A stretch of DNA of 18,068 nt, from assembly GCA_026713745.1 (NCBI GenBank), contig JAPONU010000363.1, positions 1 to 18,068 on the forward strand, read 5' to 3'. Shown here piece after piece: positions 6,915 through 14,038 of the stretch. The translations under genes and the position numbers were made by a program. The DNA is from a bacterium. Lineage in GTDB: Bacteria; Actinomycetota; Acidimicrobiia; Acidimicrobiales; CATQHL01. Position 1 is the first letter of the stretch, and each line of letters begins with the position of its first letter. The notes under the pieces are model-generated. The model was not told where the DNA came from and ran no database searches. It was given only the letters and a program-made list of their open reading frames with translations.

Positions 6915-8432
6915 CGAGTTGACCGCCTCGAGGAGTTGTGCCGTGAGCACGTCGGGGTCTCCGGCGGTCGCCGCGAACTCGGGTACTGCGACAGGGTCCT
7001 GGCCGATGTAGTTCTGCGGATCGCGCCTGATCGCCTCGAACTGGCCCGGTGACAGCGCGGCTCTCGTCCCGCCGGCGACCGAGCGCTCCAGATTCGTTGC
7101 GAACGCTGCTCTCAGTATCGCTCCGAGGACCGCCAGTCCCAGTGTGCCGCTGATGGTTCGCCAGAACTGCAGAGCGGACGTGGCGATGCCCACGGTGCTG
7201 CGGTCGGTGAAGTTCTGGACCGCCACCGTCGCCGTCGTGAGGGCCGCGCCGATGCCGAACCCGACGATGATGATGTACGCCGTGGCTTCCCCATACGCCG
7301 TGTTCCGGTCCATCCCCGACAGCAGCGCCACCCCCGCGGTCATGGCCGAAGTGCCCATCACGGCGTGCCGGCGGTAGCGCGGGTTCGCTGTGGACAGGCA
7401 CTGACCGGAGACGATCGAGCCCACGACGAGACCGCCCATCATTGCCGCCAGCAGACCGCCGCTACTGCTCGCGGATGTTCCCTTCACGGACTGCAGGAAC
7501 AGCGGCACAACGAGGAACACCGCATACATTCCGGACCCGAGGAGGAACGCGATGACCATGGAGAGTGCCACCGGTCGCCGGCGGTAGATGGCCGGCGAGA
7601 TGATGGGGGCGTCGGATCTCGTCTCGATGATCACGAACACGACACCGGAGATCGAGCCGAGTACCACAAGCCCGATGACCTGCCAGGACCTCCATGGGTA
7701 GTCGGCACCCGCCAACGAGATGGCCACCAGGACCGGAACCACGGCCAGGGCCAGGGCGAGCATCCCCGGACAATCCAACTTCCGGCTGCTTCCGTCCGGT
7801 TCCAACCGGGGGAAGGCCAATTGAGCCAGGAGGACCGGAACCGCGCAGCAGGCGGTGATGGCGAAAATCCACCTCCAGGACAGGTGATCACTGACGATGC
7901 CGCCGACCGCCAGTCCGGCAAGCAGACCCACGGCGGAGACGGCACTGAGCATCCCCTGATACCTGCCCCGCTGCTCGGGCGGGAACAGGTCCGCGACAGC
8001 CGCGAGGCTGGCCGTCATGATGCCCCCGGCTCCCGCCCCCTGGATCGCCATACTCCCGGAGAGTTGCGTGATGGATTGGCTGGCAAAAGCCAGGATTGAG
8101 CCCGCGACGATCAGTGCCGTCCCCGAGATCAGGATCGGGCGCCGCCCGAAGACGTCGCCGAGCCTGCCGGCGATCGGGATGGCGACGACCGAGGCGACCA
8201 GGTAAGCCGTCAGGGGCCACGAGTAACGGTGGAACCCCCCGAGGTCCTCCACGATGTCGGGCATCGCCACGGCGAGCATGGTCTGACCCAGCACGGCCAG
8301 GAACAGGGCCAGCACCAAGCCGGCCGTCACCGTCGCGAGTGCGCGGGCGCCAACCCCTGTGATCCCCTCGGGCCCCGGGTCGAAGCCGGGCTCCTCCCCG
8401 CCGGTTTCCGGAGCGCTCGGTTCGGTGTGCAC
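6807..8432 (-). CDS. DHA2-type MFS drug/metabolite exporter
   Basis: This 541-residue protein starts at GTG (8430-8432). It has a hydrophilic N-terminus of about 30 residues, then many hydrophobic segments consistent with the 14-helix DHA2 (EmrB/QacA-like) topology. Motif A is GRLGDVFGRRP (89-99). The first-helix motif that normally reads LDxTIV reads LGQTMLAVAMP here, replacing the usual Asp with Gly. A motif-C-like stretch, GLLAGLAVGG, precedes WRWIF. It is expected to export a lipophilic compound across the inner membrane using the proton gradient. It converges on the kinase gene, with 108 bp of 3' overlap (6807-6914). It lies 22 nt beyond the hairpin that ends the uptake operon, so it may use its own promoter or readthrough. 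Its place next to the P450 and kinase suggests export of their product. Confidence 0.9.
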   Translation of the reverse strand: MHTEPSAPETGGEEPGFDPGPEGITGVGARALATVTAGLVLALFLAVLGQTMLAVAMPDIVEDLGGFHRYSWPLTAYLVASVVAIPIAGRLGDVFGRRPILISGTALIVAGSILAFASQSITQLSGSMAIQGAGAGGIMTASLAAVADLFPPEQRGRYQGMLSAVSAVGLLAGLAVGGIVSDHLSWRWIFAITACCAVPVLLAQLAFPRLEPDGSSRKLDCPGMLALALAVVPVLVAISLAGADYPWRSWQVIGLVVLGSISGVVFVIIETRSDAPIISPAIYRRRPVALSMVIAFLLGSGMYAVFLVVPLFLQSVKGTSASSSGGLLAAMMGGLVVGSIVSGQCLSTANPRYRRHAVMGTSAMTAGVALLSGMDRNTAYGEATAYIIIVGFGIGAALTTATVAVQNFTDRSTVGIATSALQFWRTISGTLGLAVLGAILRAAFATNLERSVAGGTRAALSPGQFEAIRRDPQNYIGQDPVAVPEFAATAGDPDVLTAQLLEAVNSSLGRSISIVLAVCAALVGLSVVAALSLRPSRGAPG

Positions 8433-8454
8433 AGCAGGCGTCCGGTGATCCGCC

Positions 8455-8485
8455 GTGGGTGGGGCCGGTCGACGGCCCCACCCAC
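8455..8485 (-). terminator. Hairpin terminator after binding-protein gene 1
   Basis: This is a perfect 12-bp inverted repeat, GTGGGTGGGGCC / GGCCCCACCCAC, with a 7-nt loop, 18 nt past the stop codon of the downstream binding-protein gene. No T-tract follows on either strand, which is common for high-GC actinobacterial terminators. The same stem follows the paralogous gene, which supports function or at least shared descent. Confidence 0.7.
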
Positions 8486-8503
8486 AAGTCCGTTACGAGG
8501 TGA

Positions 8504-9922
8504 CTAGCCCTCGAACTGGTACGCCACCTGGTTGAGGATCTCGAGGTGACGCTCGGAGTCCACGGCGACCTCATCGGCGATCTCGCCGTCGGGGCCGAAG
8601 ACCCGGACCACGGGAACGACCGCGTTGATGCCGCCAGGGCTGAAGGTGCCCGGACCGGTCACACCCTCGTAGTCCACGTCGGTGCCCGCCCGGATCAGGG
8701 CCAGGCAATTGGCGTACGTGTAGCACTTCGTGCCCGGCGCAGACGACACCTTGAACATGGCCGGAGCCCAGTCCGAGCCGTTCACCGAGCCCGCCTCCTC
8801 GATCGCCAGAGCCGTGATGATCAGCAGGTCGTAGGTGGTGAAGGAGTAAGGATCATCGGCAGAGGTGTGCTGGGTGTAGTCGGGGTTGTTGTCCCAGAGC
8901 GGCTGGTAGAAGTCCCAGGCCGCGTTCCGCTGGTAGCCGAACGCCGGATAGGCAACCGCCTGGTGCGACGCCAAGGCTTCGACGGTCGCCGTGGGGGCGA
9001 ACTCTGGCTCGGACCAGCCGACCTCACCGACGATGATTCCGGACCAGCCCGCCTCGGCGAAGTTCTTCACCATGATGGCGCCCTCGGTGGCCTGGCCGTA
9101 GATGACGACGGCGTCGGGCGCCGCGTCCACGGCGCGCTGCACCTCGGTGCGGTAGGAGGCCTGCTCGCCGGGGGCGTCGATGCGATCCAGCAACTCGATC
9201 CCGATCATGTCCAGCGCCTTCTCGAGGGCATCGGCGGTGAGCTGGTACCCCGCGGTGGGAGTGGTCATGACGACCACCGACTGCGCTCCGAGAGCCTCGA
9301 CGTAGAGAGCATTGGTGACGCCTTGGCCCTCGTCTGAGCCCTGTGCCCGGAAGATCGGCTCGCCGGGGCGTCCACCCACGTTCACGGGGATCACGCCGCC
9401 GTGCACCGTCGGCATGAGTGGCCCGTCGTTGGCCTCCTGCCAGTCCAGCATGAAGTCGCGGTACGTGAAGTACTCGTGGGCGGAGCTCAACACGATGTCG
9501 ACCCCGTCCTGCTCCAGCAGCTTGCGGACCGCCTGGGCTTCGCCGACCGTGCCGATGTCCTCGTGGATGATCTCGATGGGGCGGCCGAGTGGCGGATCCA
9601 GGTTGATGACCTCGTTGACCGGGAAGTCCGCCTGGGCTGCCAGCAGGGCCCCGATCGAGGCGAAGTCGCCGGTCCAGACGGCCAGGTCGCCCAGCACGAT
9701 CGGCTCAACCTCTTCGGCAGCCGGCTCCGGCGGCGGTGGCGGTTCGGGTGCGGGATCCGGCGATGGTGCTGGCGCGGGGGCGGGGTCCGGCGCCGCGGCG
9801 CCGTCGTCATCGTCGCCGCAGGCGGCCGCCACAAGGCTGACCGCAAGCAGAACTGCGCCCGCTCGCCACACCCAGCTGCGCGAGCGCTTGGCACCCGCTG
9901 TCTTTCGGATTGATGTGGTCAT
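8504..9922 (-). CDS. HAAT-family substrate-binding lipoprotein, downstream paralogue
   Basis: ATG 9920-9922 gives 472 residues; a longer frame upstream is rejected because it reads antisense-like Arg-rich sequence through the livF relic. The lipoprotein signal is RSRSWVWRAGAVLLAVSL then VAAAC, with lipidated Cys35, an Asp run and a Pro/Ala/Glu linker to about residue 75. The rest is a periplasmic-binding-protein fold of the branched-chain amino acid/amide (Peripla_BP_6) type, anchored outside the membrane and delivering ligand to LivHM. By-eye alignment with the 10192-11613 gene gives about 51 differences over 395 residues (about 87% identity). The largest cluster is near YPAFGYQRNAAWDF, where the paralogue has YPSFHRQENPAWDF. 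Its start overlaps the relic livF stop (ATGA) and keeps the copied ribosome-binding region AGGAAAGGA. A hairpin lies upstream of it, so expression may be lower than that of its twin. Confidence 0.92.
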   Translation of the reverse strand: MTTSIRKTAGAKRSRSWVWRAGAVLLAVSLVAAACGDDDDGAAAPDPAPAPAPSPDPAPEPPPPPEPAAEEVEPIVLGDLAVWTGDFASIGALLAAQADFPVNEVINLDPPLGRPIEIIHEDIGTVGEAQAVRKLLEQDGVDIVLSSAHEYFTYRDFMLDWQEANDGPLMPTVHGGVIPVNVGGRPGEPIFRAQGSDEGQGVTNALYVEALGAQSVVVMTTPTAGYQLTADALEKALDMIGIELLDRIDAPGEQASYRTEVQRAVDAAPDAVVIYGQATEGAIMVKNFAEAGWSGIIVGEVGWSEPEFAPTATVEALASHQAVAYPAFGYQRNAAWDFYQPLWDNNPDYTQHTSADDPYSFTTYDLLIITALAIEEAGSVNGSDWAPAMFKVSSAPGTKCYTYANCLALIRAGTDVDYEGVTGPGTFSPGGINAVVPVVRVFGPDGEIADEVAVDSERHLEILNQVAYQFEG

Positions 9923-10084
9923 ATCTTGTATCCTTTCCTCAGCTGGTCGGTTGTGAGGTCTTCGGCGTCGGTGATCGTCATCGCCTCGCCGAGGCTGAGC
10001 ACCATCGCCCGATCGGCCACTTCCAGGGCTGTCGTTGCGTTCTGCTCCGCGATGATTGCCACCTGCTTGGTCTCGTGGATCCGG
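9919..10084 (-). pseudogene. Truncated 3' relic of livF
   Basis: Reading minus from 10080 gives IHETKQVAIIAEQNATTALE, then VADRAMVLSLGEAMTITDA and a tail ending LRKGYKI at TGA 9919-9921. This matches the C-terminus of intact LivF (11610-12305) with a few substitutions (TKGVAIII to TKQVAIIA, DAKDL to DAEDL). DNA similarity stops at 10084, matching 11778 in the intact gene. It has no start codon and lacks Walker A, the signature and Walker B. It is the scar that marks one edge of the tandem duplication. It still supplies the leader and ribosome-binding site for the downstream binding-protein gene. Confidence 0.92.
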
Positions 10085-10126
10085 GGGCACCATCGCCGCC
10101 CGGAACCCGGTGGCTCTATGAGGGGT

Positions 10127-10157
10127 GTGGGTGGGGCCGACGGACGGCCCCACCCAC
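10127..10157 (-). terminator. Hairpin terminator after binding-protein gene 2
   Basis: The 12-bp stem (GTGGGTGGGGCC / GGCCCCACCCAC) is identical to the one at 8455-8485, with loop GACGGAC. A smaller GGGGC-GTCA-GCCCC hairpin (10170-10183) lies between it and the gene stop. There is no T-tract. It sits between the two binding-protein genes, so it may attenuate transcription into the downstream copy. Confidence 0.65.
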
Positions 10158-10191
10158 CGAGTTGCTCGCGGGGCGTCAGCCCCCTAGGTGA

Positions 10192-11613
10192 CTAGCCCTC
10201 GAACTTGTGTGCCACCTGATCGAGGATCTCGAGGTGACGTTCGGAGTCCACCGCGACCTGATCGGCGATCTCGCCGTCGGGGCCGAAGATCTGGACCACG
10301 GGGATGACCGCGTTGATGCCGCCGGGGCTGAAGGTGGCCGGACCGGTCACACCCTCGTAGTCCACGTCGGTGCCCGCCCGGATCAGGGCCAGGCAGTTGC
10401 TGTACGTGTAGCACTTCGTGCCTGGCGCGGACGACACCTTGAACATGGCCGGAGCCCAGTCCGAGCCGTTCACCGAGCCCGCCTCCTCGATCGCCAGCGC
10501 GGTGACGATCAGCAGGTCGTAGGTGGTGAACGAGTAGGGGTCGTCGGCATTCGTGTACTGGGTGTAGTCGGGGTTGCCGTCCCAGAGCGGCTGGTAGAAG
10601 TCCCAGGCCGGGTTCTCCTGGCGGTGGAACGACGGGTAGGCCACCACCTCGTGCGCCGCCAAGGCCTCGGCGGTCGCCGTGGCGGCGAACTCGGGTTCGG
10701 ACCAGCCGACCTCACCGATGATGGTTCCGGCCCAGCCCGCCTCAGCGAACTGCTTCACCATGATGGCGCTCTCGGTGGCCTGGGCGAGGATGATCACGGC
10801 GTCGGGCGCCGCGTCCACGGCCCGCTGCACCTCGGTCCGGTAGGAGGACTGCTCGCCGGGGGCGTCGATGCGTTCCAGCAAGTCGATGCCGATGACGCCC
10901 AGCGCCTTCTCGGTGGCATCCGCGGTGAGCTGGTACCCCGCTGTGGGTGTGGTCATGATGACCACCGCGTCGGCACCCAGCGCCTCGGCGTACAGAGCGT
11001 CGGTGACACCTTGGCCCTCGTCTGAGCCCTGTGCCCGGAAGATCGGCTCGCCGGCCTGTCCACCCACGTTCACGGGGATCACGCCGCCGTGCACCGTCGG
11101 CATGAGCGGCCCGTCGTTCTCCTCCTGCCAGTCCAGCATGAAGTCGCGGTACGTGAAGTACTCGTGGGCGGAGCTCAACACGATGTCCACGCCGTCCTGC
11201 TCCAGCAGCTTGCGGACCGCCTGGGCCTCGCCGACCGTGCCGATGTCCTCGTGGATGATCTCGATCGGGCGGCCGAGCGGCGGATCCAGGTTGATGACCT
11301 CGTTGACCGGGAAGTCCACCTGCGATGCCAGCAGGTCGCCGACCGAGGCGAAGTCGCCGGTGAAGTAGGCGAGATCGCCCAGCAGGATCGGCTCTGCGGG
11401 CGGCTCGGGAGCCGGCTCCGGCGGCGGTGGCGGTTCGGGCGCGGGATCCGGCGATGGAGCCGGCGTGGCGGCCTCCTGCGGCGCCGCGGCGCCGTCGTCA
11501 TCGTCGCCGCAGGAGGCCGCCACGAGGCTGACCGCCAGCAGAACTGCGCCCGCTCGCCACACCCAACTGCGTGAGCGCTTGGCGCTCGCTGTCTGTCGGT
11601 GTGCTTTTCTCAT
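10192..11613 (-). CDS. HAAT-family substrate-binding lipoprotein, livF-linked copy
   Basis: This 473-residue protein starts at ATG 11611-11613, which overlaps the livF stop as ATGA, so translation is probably coupled. The basic n-region, hydrophobic core and VAASC with Cys35 form a lipoprotein signal. An Asp/Gly run and a Pro-rich linker (to about residue 78) tether the binding domain to the membrane. The mature region is a Peripla_BP_6 type receptor for branched-chain amino acids, amides or related small molecules. It keeps its position directly after livHMGF, so it is the more likely original partner of the transporter. The linked amidohydrolase, FAH-family enzyme and hydrolase suggest the ligand may not be a plain amino acid. 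Confidence 0.92.
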   Translation of the reverse strand: MRKAHRQTASAKRSRSWVWRAGAVLLAVSLVAASCGDDDDGAAAPQEAATPAPSPDPAPEPPPPPEPAPEPPAEPILLGDLAYFTGDFASVGDLLASQVDFPVNEVINLDPPLGRPIEIIHEDIGTVGEAQAVRKLLEQDGVDIVLSSAHEYFTYRDFMLDWQEENDGPLMPTVHGGVIPVNVGGQAGEPIFRAQGSDEGQGVTDALYAEALGADAVVIMTTPTAGYQLTADATEKALGVIGIDLLERIDAPGEQSSYRTEVQRAVDAAPDAVIILAQATESAIMVKQFAEAGWAGTIIGEVGWSEPEFAATATAEALAAHEVVAYPSFHRQENPAWDFYQPLWDGNPDYTQYTNADDPYSFTTYDLLIVTALAIEEAGSVNGSDWAPAMFKVSSAPGTKCYTYSNCLALIRAGTDVDYEGVTGPATFSPGGINAVIPVVQIFGPDGEIADQVAVDSERHLEILDQVAHKFEG

Positions 11614-12305
11614 ATCTTGTATCCTTTCCTCAATTGGTCGGTGGTGAGGTCTTTGGCGTCGGTGATGGTCATCGCCTCGCCGAGGCTGAGGACCATCGCC
11701 CGGTCGGCCACTTCGAGTGCCTTCGTGGCGTTCTGCTCGGTGATGATGATGGCCACCCCCTTGGTCTCGTGGATCCGGCGGATCCTGTCGAAGAAGTTCT
11801 CGACGTAGAGCGGGGAGAGACCGGCCGTCGGCTCGTCCATCAACAGGAGCTTTGCGTCCTGCATCAGGGCCCTGCCCGCTGCCACCATCTTGGTCTCGCC
11901 ACCGCTGAGGGTGCCGGCCCTCTGGTTGCGCAGGTCGGCCAGAGCGGGGAACAGCTCCATGATCTCGTCGATGCGCTCGCCGCGTGCGTGCTTGGCGACC
12001 AGACCCCCGACCCGCAGGTTGTCAAGCACGGTGAGGTCGGGAAACACACCCCGCTCCTGGGGGACGAAGCCGATACCGAGAGCAGCGATGCGCCAAGGTG
12101 GAACGCCCGAGATCGTCTTTCCACCGAAGCGGATCGACCCCGACGTGAGTGGCAGCAGCCCCGCGATCGCTGAGAGCAACGTCGTCTTGCCGGCGCCGTT
12201 CGCGCCCAGGATGGCGAACACCTCCTGGCCGACGGTGAAGTCCAGTCCCTTGATGACGTCGATGTCCGCTTCGTAGCCACACCAGATGCCGCCGGCCTCA
12301 AACAT
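11610..12305 (-). CDS. livF: Branched-chain-type ABC transporter ATPase LivF
   Basis: The ATG at 12303-12305 gives 231 residues and is chosen over an upstream start because GGGAG lies 6 nt before it and it overlaps the livG stop by 8 bp. Walker A is GANGAGKT (34-41), Q-loop Gln83, signature LSGGE (133-137), Walker B LLLMDE (153-158) and the switch region TEQN (189-192), as is usual for LivF. It powers import through LivHM as a heterodimer with LivG at the inner face of the membrane. Its last 3 nt overlap the start of the binding-protein gene. A decayed copy of its 3' end lies at 9919-10084. Confidence 0.93.
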   Translation of the reverse strand: MFEAGGIWCGYEADIDVIKGLDFTVGQEVFAILGANGAGKTTLLSAIAGLLPLTSGSIRFGGKTISGVPPWRIAALGIGFVPQERGVFPDLTVLDNLRVGGLVAKHARGERIDEIMELFPALADLRNQRAGTLSGGETKMVAAGRALMQDAKLLLMDEPTAGLSPLYVENFFDRIRRIHETKGVAIIITEQNATKALEVADRAMVLSLGEAMTITDAKDLTTDQLRKGYKI

Positions 12306-13101
12306 GGCCGCTCCCGAGGTACTTCTCCACCACGGTACTGTGCGCACGGATGTAGGCGGGATCACCCTCCAGGATCACGTCCCCCTCGGCCATGAAGTGC
12401 ACGACGTCGCTGAAGCCCCAGATGACGTCCAGATCGTGCTCCACGATGACCACCGACATGCCCTCGGCCACCTTGGCGCGCAGCATGTCGATGACCTGGG
12501 CGGTGACGTCGTCGGGCAGGCCCGCGGTGGGCTCGTCCAGCAGCAGGATCTTGGGTTTCAACAACAGGCAGCGGATCACGTCCAGGAGCTTCTTCTCGCC
12601 GGTGGAGTGGGCGAACCCCTCCGGCTCGGAGAACTCGAAGAGATCCAGGTAGCTCCGGATCTCCTCGCCGTGGGACTCCCGGACGTGGCGCTCCCGGTAG
12701 ACGCGGTGCGGCCGCTCGTCGTGGCGCTGCGCCACGGCCAGCAGCAGCGAGTCCCAGATGGTCAGACCGGCGAAGTCCTGGGTCACCTGGTTGGTCTTCA
12801 CGACGCCCAGGGAGGCGATCCGGTGTGGTGGCAGCTTCGAGAGCATCACCTCCGACGAGCCGTCCTCGAGGGTCACCGTGCCGGTGTCGGCCTTCGTGGA
12901 ACGCATGATGAGGCGCATCAGGGTGGTCTTGCCCGCGCCGTTGGGGCCGATCAGCCCTTCGACGGGCTTGGCGCCCAGCACCAACTCGTCGATGTTCACG
13001 ACGGTCTGATCGCCGAAACTCTTGGTGAGACCGCTGATACGGATCGTGGCGCGGCCGCCCGGAGCGCGGCCGCCCGGAGCGCGGCCGTTGCCCTCAGACA
13101 C
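12298..13101 (-). CDS. livG: Branched-chain-type ABC transporter ATPase LivG
   Basis: This 267-residue protein starts at GTG (13099-13101), overlapping the livM stop by 8 bp. Walker A is GPNGAGKT (52-59), Q-loop Gln105, Walker B ILLLDE (185-190) and switch His222 in VEHD. The signature segment is HSTGEKK (165-171) instead of the usual LSxGQ, keeping only the Ser and Gly spacing. The N-terminus has an APGGR repeat encoded by a 15-bp DNA repeat (13051-13087), probably a disordered extension before the first beta strand. It pairs with LivF. The divergent signature should weaken the composite ATP site it contributes to, giving an asymmetric ATPase; that is inference. Confidence 0.9.
   Translation of the reverse strand: MSEGNGRAPGGRAPGGRATIRISGLTKSFGDQTVVNIDELVLGAKPVEGLIGPNGAGKTTLMRLIMRSTKADTGTVTLEDGSSEVMLSKLPPHRIASLGVVKTNQVTQDFAGLTIWDSLLLAVAQRHDERPHRVYRERHVRESHGEEIRSYLDLFEFSEPEGFAHSTGEKKLLDVIRCLLLKPKILLLDEPTAGLPDDVTAQVIDMLRAKVAEGMSVVIVEHDLDVIWGFSDVVHFMAEGDVILEGDPAYIRAHSTVVEKYLGSGHV
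13051..13087. repeat. 15-bp tandem repeat inside livG 5' end
   Basis: Two perfect copies of GCGGCCGCCCGGAGC (13051-13065 and 13066-13080) are followed by 7 bp of a third. The unit is 5 codons long and keeps frame, encoding the Gly/Arg/Ala/Pro repeat near the LivG N-terminus. Copy number could vary by slippage without breaking the gene. Confidence 0.85.
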
Positions 13102-14035
13102 GGGACAGCCCCTTCACGTGTCGCTCCCGGCGCATGCGGCCCAGGAACCCCAGGGGGCGGAACAGCAACACGAAGATCAGCAGCGCCCCGAAGATGATCT
13201 GCTTGGTGACCGGGAAGGCGTGCTCCAGCAGATCCTTCGGCAACGGCACGTACAGCTTGATCACGATGTCGAAGAGTCCCACGGTGAGCAACGCCCCCAC
13301 GAAGGCGCCGAGAGGCCGCTGCTGGCCCCCCAGCACCAGGGCGGTGATCACCGACACGGTGATCGCCACGGTCAGCTGCGTGGGGAACAGGAAGTGCACG
13401 ATCGGGCCGTAGAGACCGCCCAAGGCGCCCATGCCGGCCGAGGTGAGTGCCATGACCCCGACCTTGGTGCGCTTGACGGGCTTGCGGAGACTGCGCGCCA
13501 AAGGCTCGTTGGTGCCGGTGGCGATCAGCAGGCGCCCGTACGGGGACCGGTGCACCCGCCGGGCGTACCAGAGGAGCACGCCCACCACGCCGAAGAGGAT
13601 GGCCAGCCAGGCCAGGTCGGTTCGTTTCCCCACATCGAACGGGAAATCAATAGTGCCCAGGCCCACCCGGCCACCGGTGATGTCCTTCTCGCTATCGATG
13701 GCCAGGTACACGATGGTCGCCACCGCCAGGGTGGCGGCCAGCACGCCGTCGTCGTCGAGGTCGGCGATGACCCAGCCCGTGATGAGGCCGAGCACGCCGC
13801 CCGCCGCGGTCGCCACCAGCAGGGCCGGCCAGAACCCCACGTCGTAAGTCACCTGCATGATCCCGAAGGCGTACAGACCGGCGCCCCAGAAGCCGGCGAC
13901 GCCGAAGTTGCCGATACCGGTGACGCCGAGTTGCAGGTGCAGGAGGATGCCGAGTCCCACGATCATCATCAGCGTGTAGGTGCCGAAGATCAGGAACGCC
14001 GGCGATCCGAAGAGGTAGTCCCAGACGGCGCTCAT
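13094..14035 (-). CDS. livM: Branched-chain-type ABC permease LivM
   Basis: This 313-residue protein starts at ATG 14033-14035, 3 nt after the livH stop. It is strongly hydrophobic with about 8-9 predicted membrane helices. LivM family features include LGVTGIGNFGVAGFWGAGLYAFGI read in parts from residue 36, the glycine-rich GLITGW turn, the EAA-like cytoplasmic loop YGRLLIATGTNEPLARSL (about residues 170-190) that contacts the ATPases, and GGLYGPI in the following helix. It forms the inner-membrane channel with LivH. The region of residues 95-130 (DSEKDITGGRVGLGTIDFPF) is a periplasm-side loop matching the usual TGGxxGL motif of the family. Confidence 0.92.
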   Translation of the reverse strand: MSAVWDYLFGSPAFLIFGTYTLMMIVGLGILLHLQLGVTGIGNFGVAGFWGAGLYAFGIMQVTYDVGFWPALLVATAAGGVLGLITGWVIADLDDDGVLAATLAVATIVYLAIDSEKDITGGRVGLGTIDFPFDVGKRTDLAWLAILFGVVGVLLWYARRVHRSPYGRLLIATGTNEPLARSLRKPVKRTKVGVMALTSAGMGALGGLYGPIVHFLFPTQLTVAITVSVITALVLGGQQRPLGAFVGALLTVGLFDIVIKLYVPLPKDLLEHAFPVTKQIIFGALLIFVLLFRPLGFLGRMRRERHVKGLSRV

Positions 14036-14038
14036 CGC

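Larger units (their letters stand above)
8455..11778 (-). repeat. Tandem duplication of binding-protein gene unit (two copies of about 1.65 kb)
   Basis: Copy 1 spans 8455-10084 and copy 2 spans 10127-11778. Each holds, in transcription order, the livF 3' end, a complete binding-protein gene and a terminator hairpin. About 42 bp of unrelated sequence (10085-10126) lies between them. The copies have diverged to about 87% at protein level, so the event is not recent, yet both reading frames are intact. Confidence 0.9.

Noticed and set aside
9923..10153. 77-residue N-terminal extension of the downstream binding protein
   Set aside because: It runs through the livF relic in another frame and would bury the lipoprotein signal peptide.
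12306..12365. 20-residue upstream extension of LivF
   Set aside because: It lies inside livG, and the internal ATG has a ribosome-binding site and a normal LivF N-terminus.
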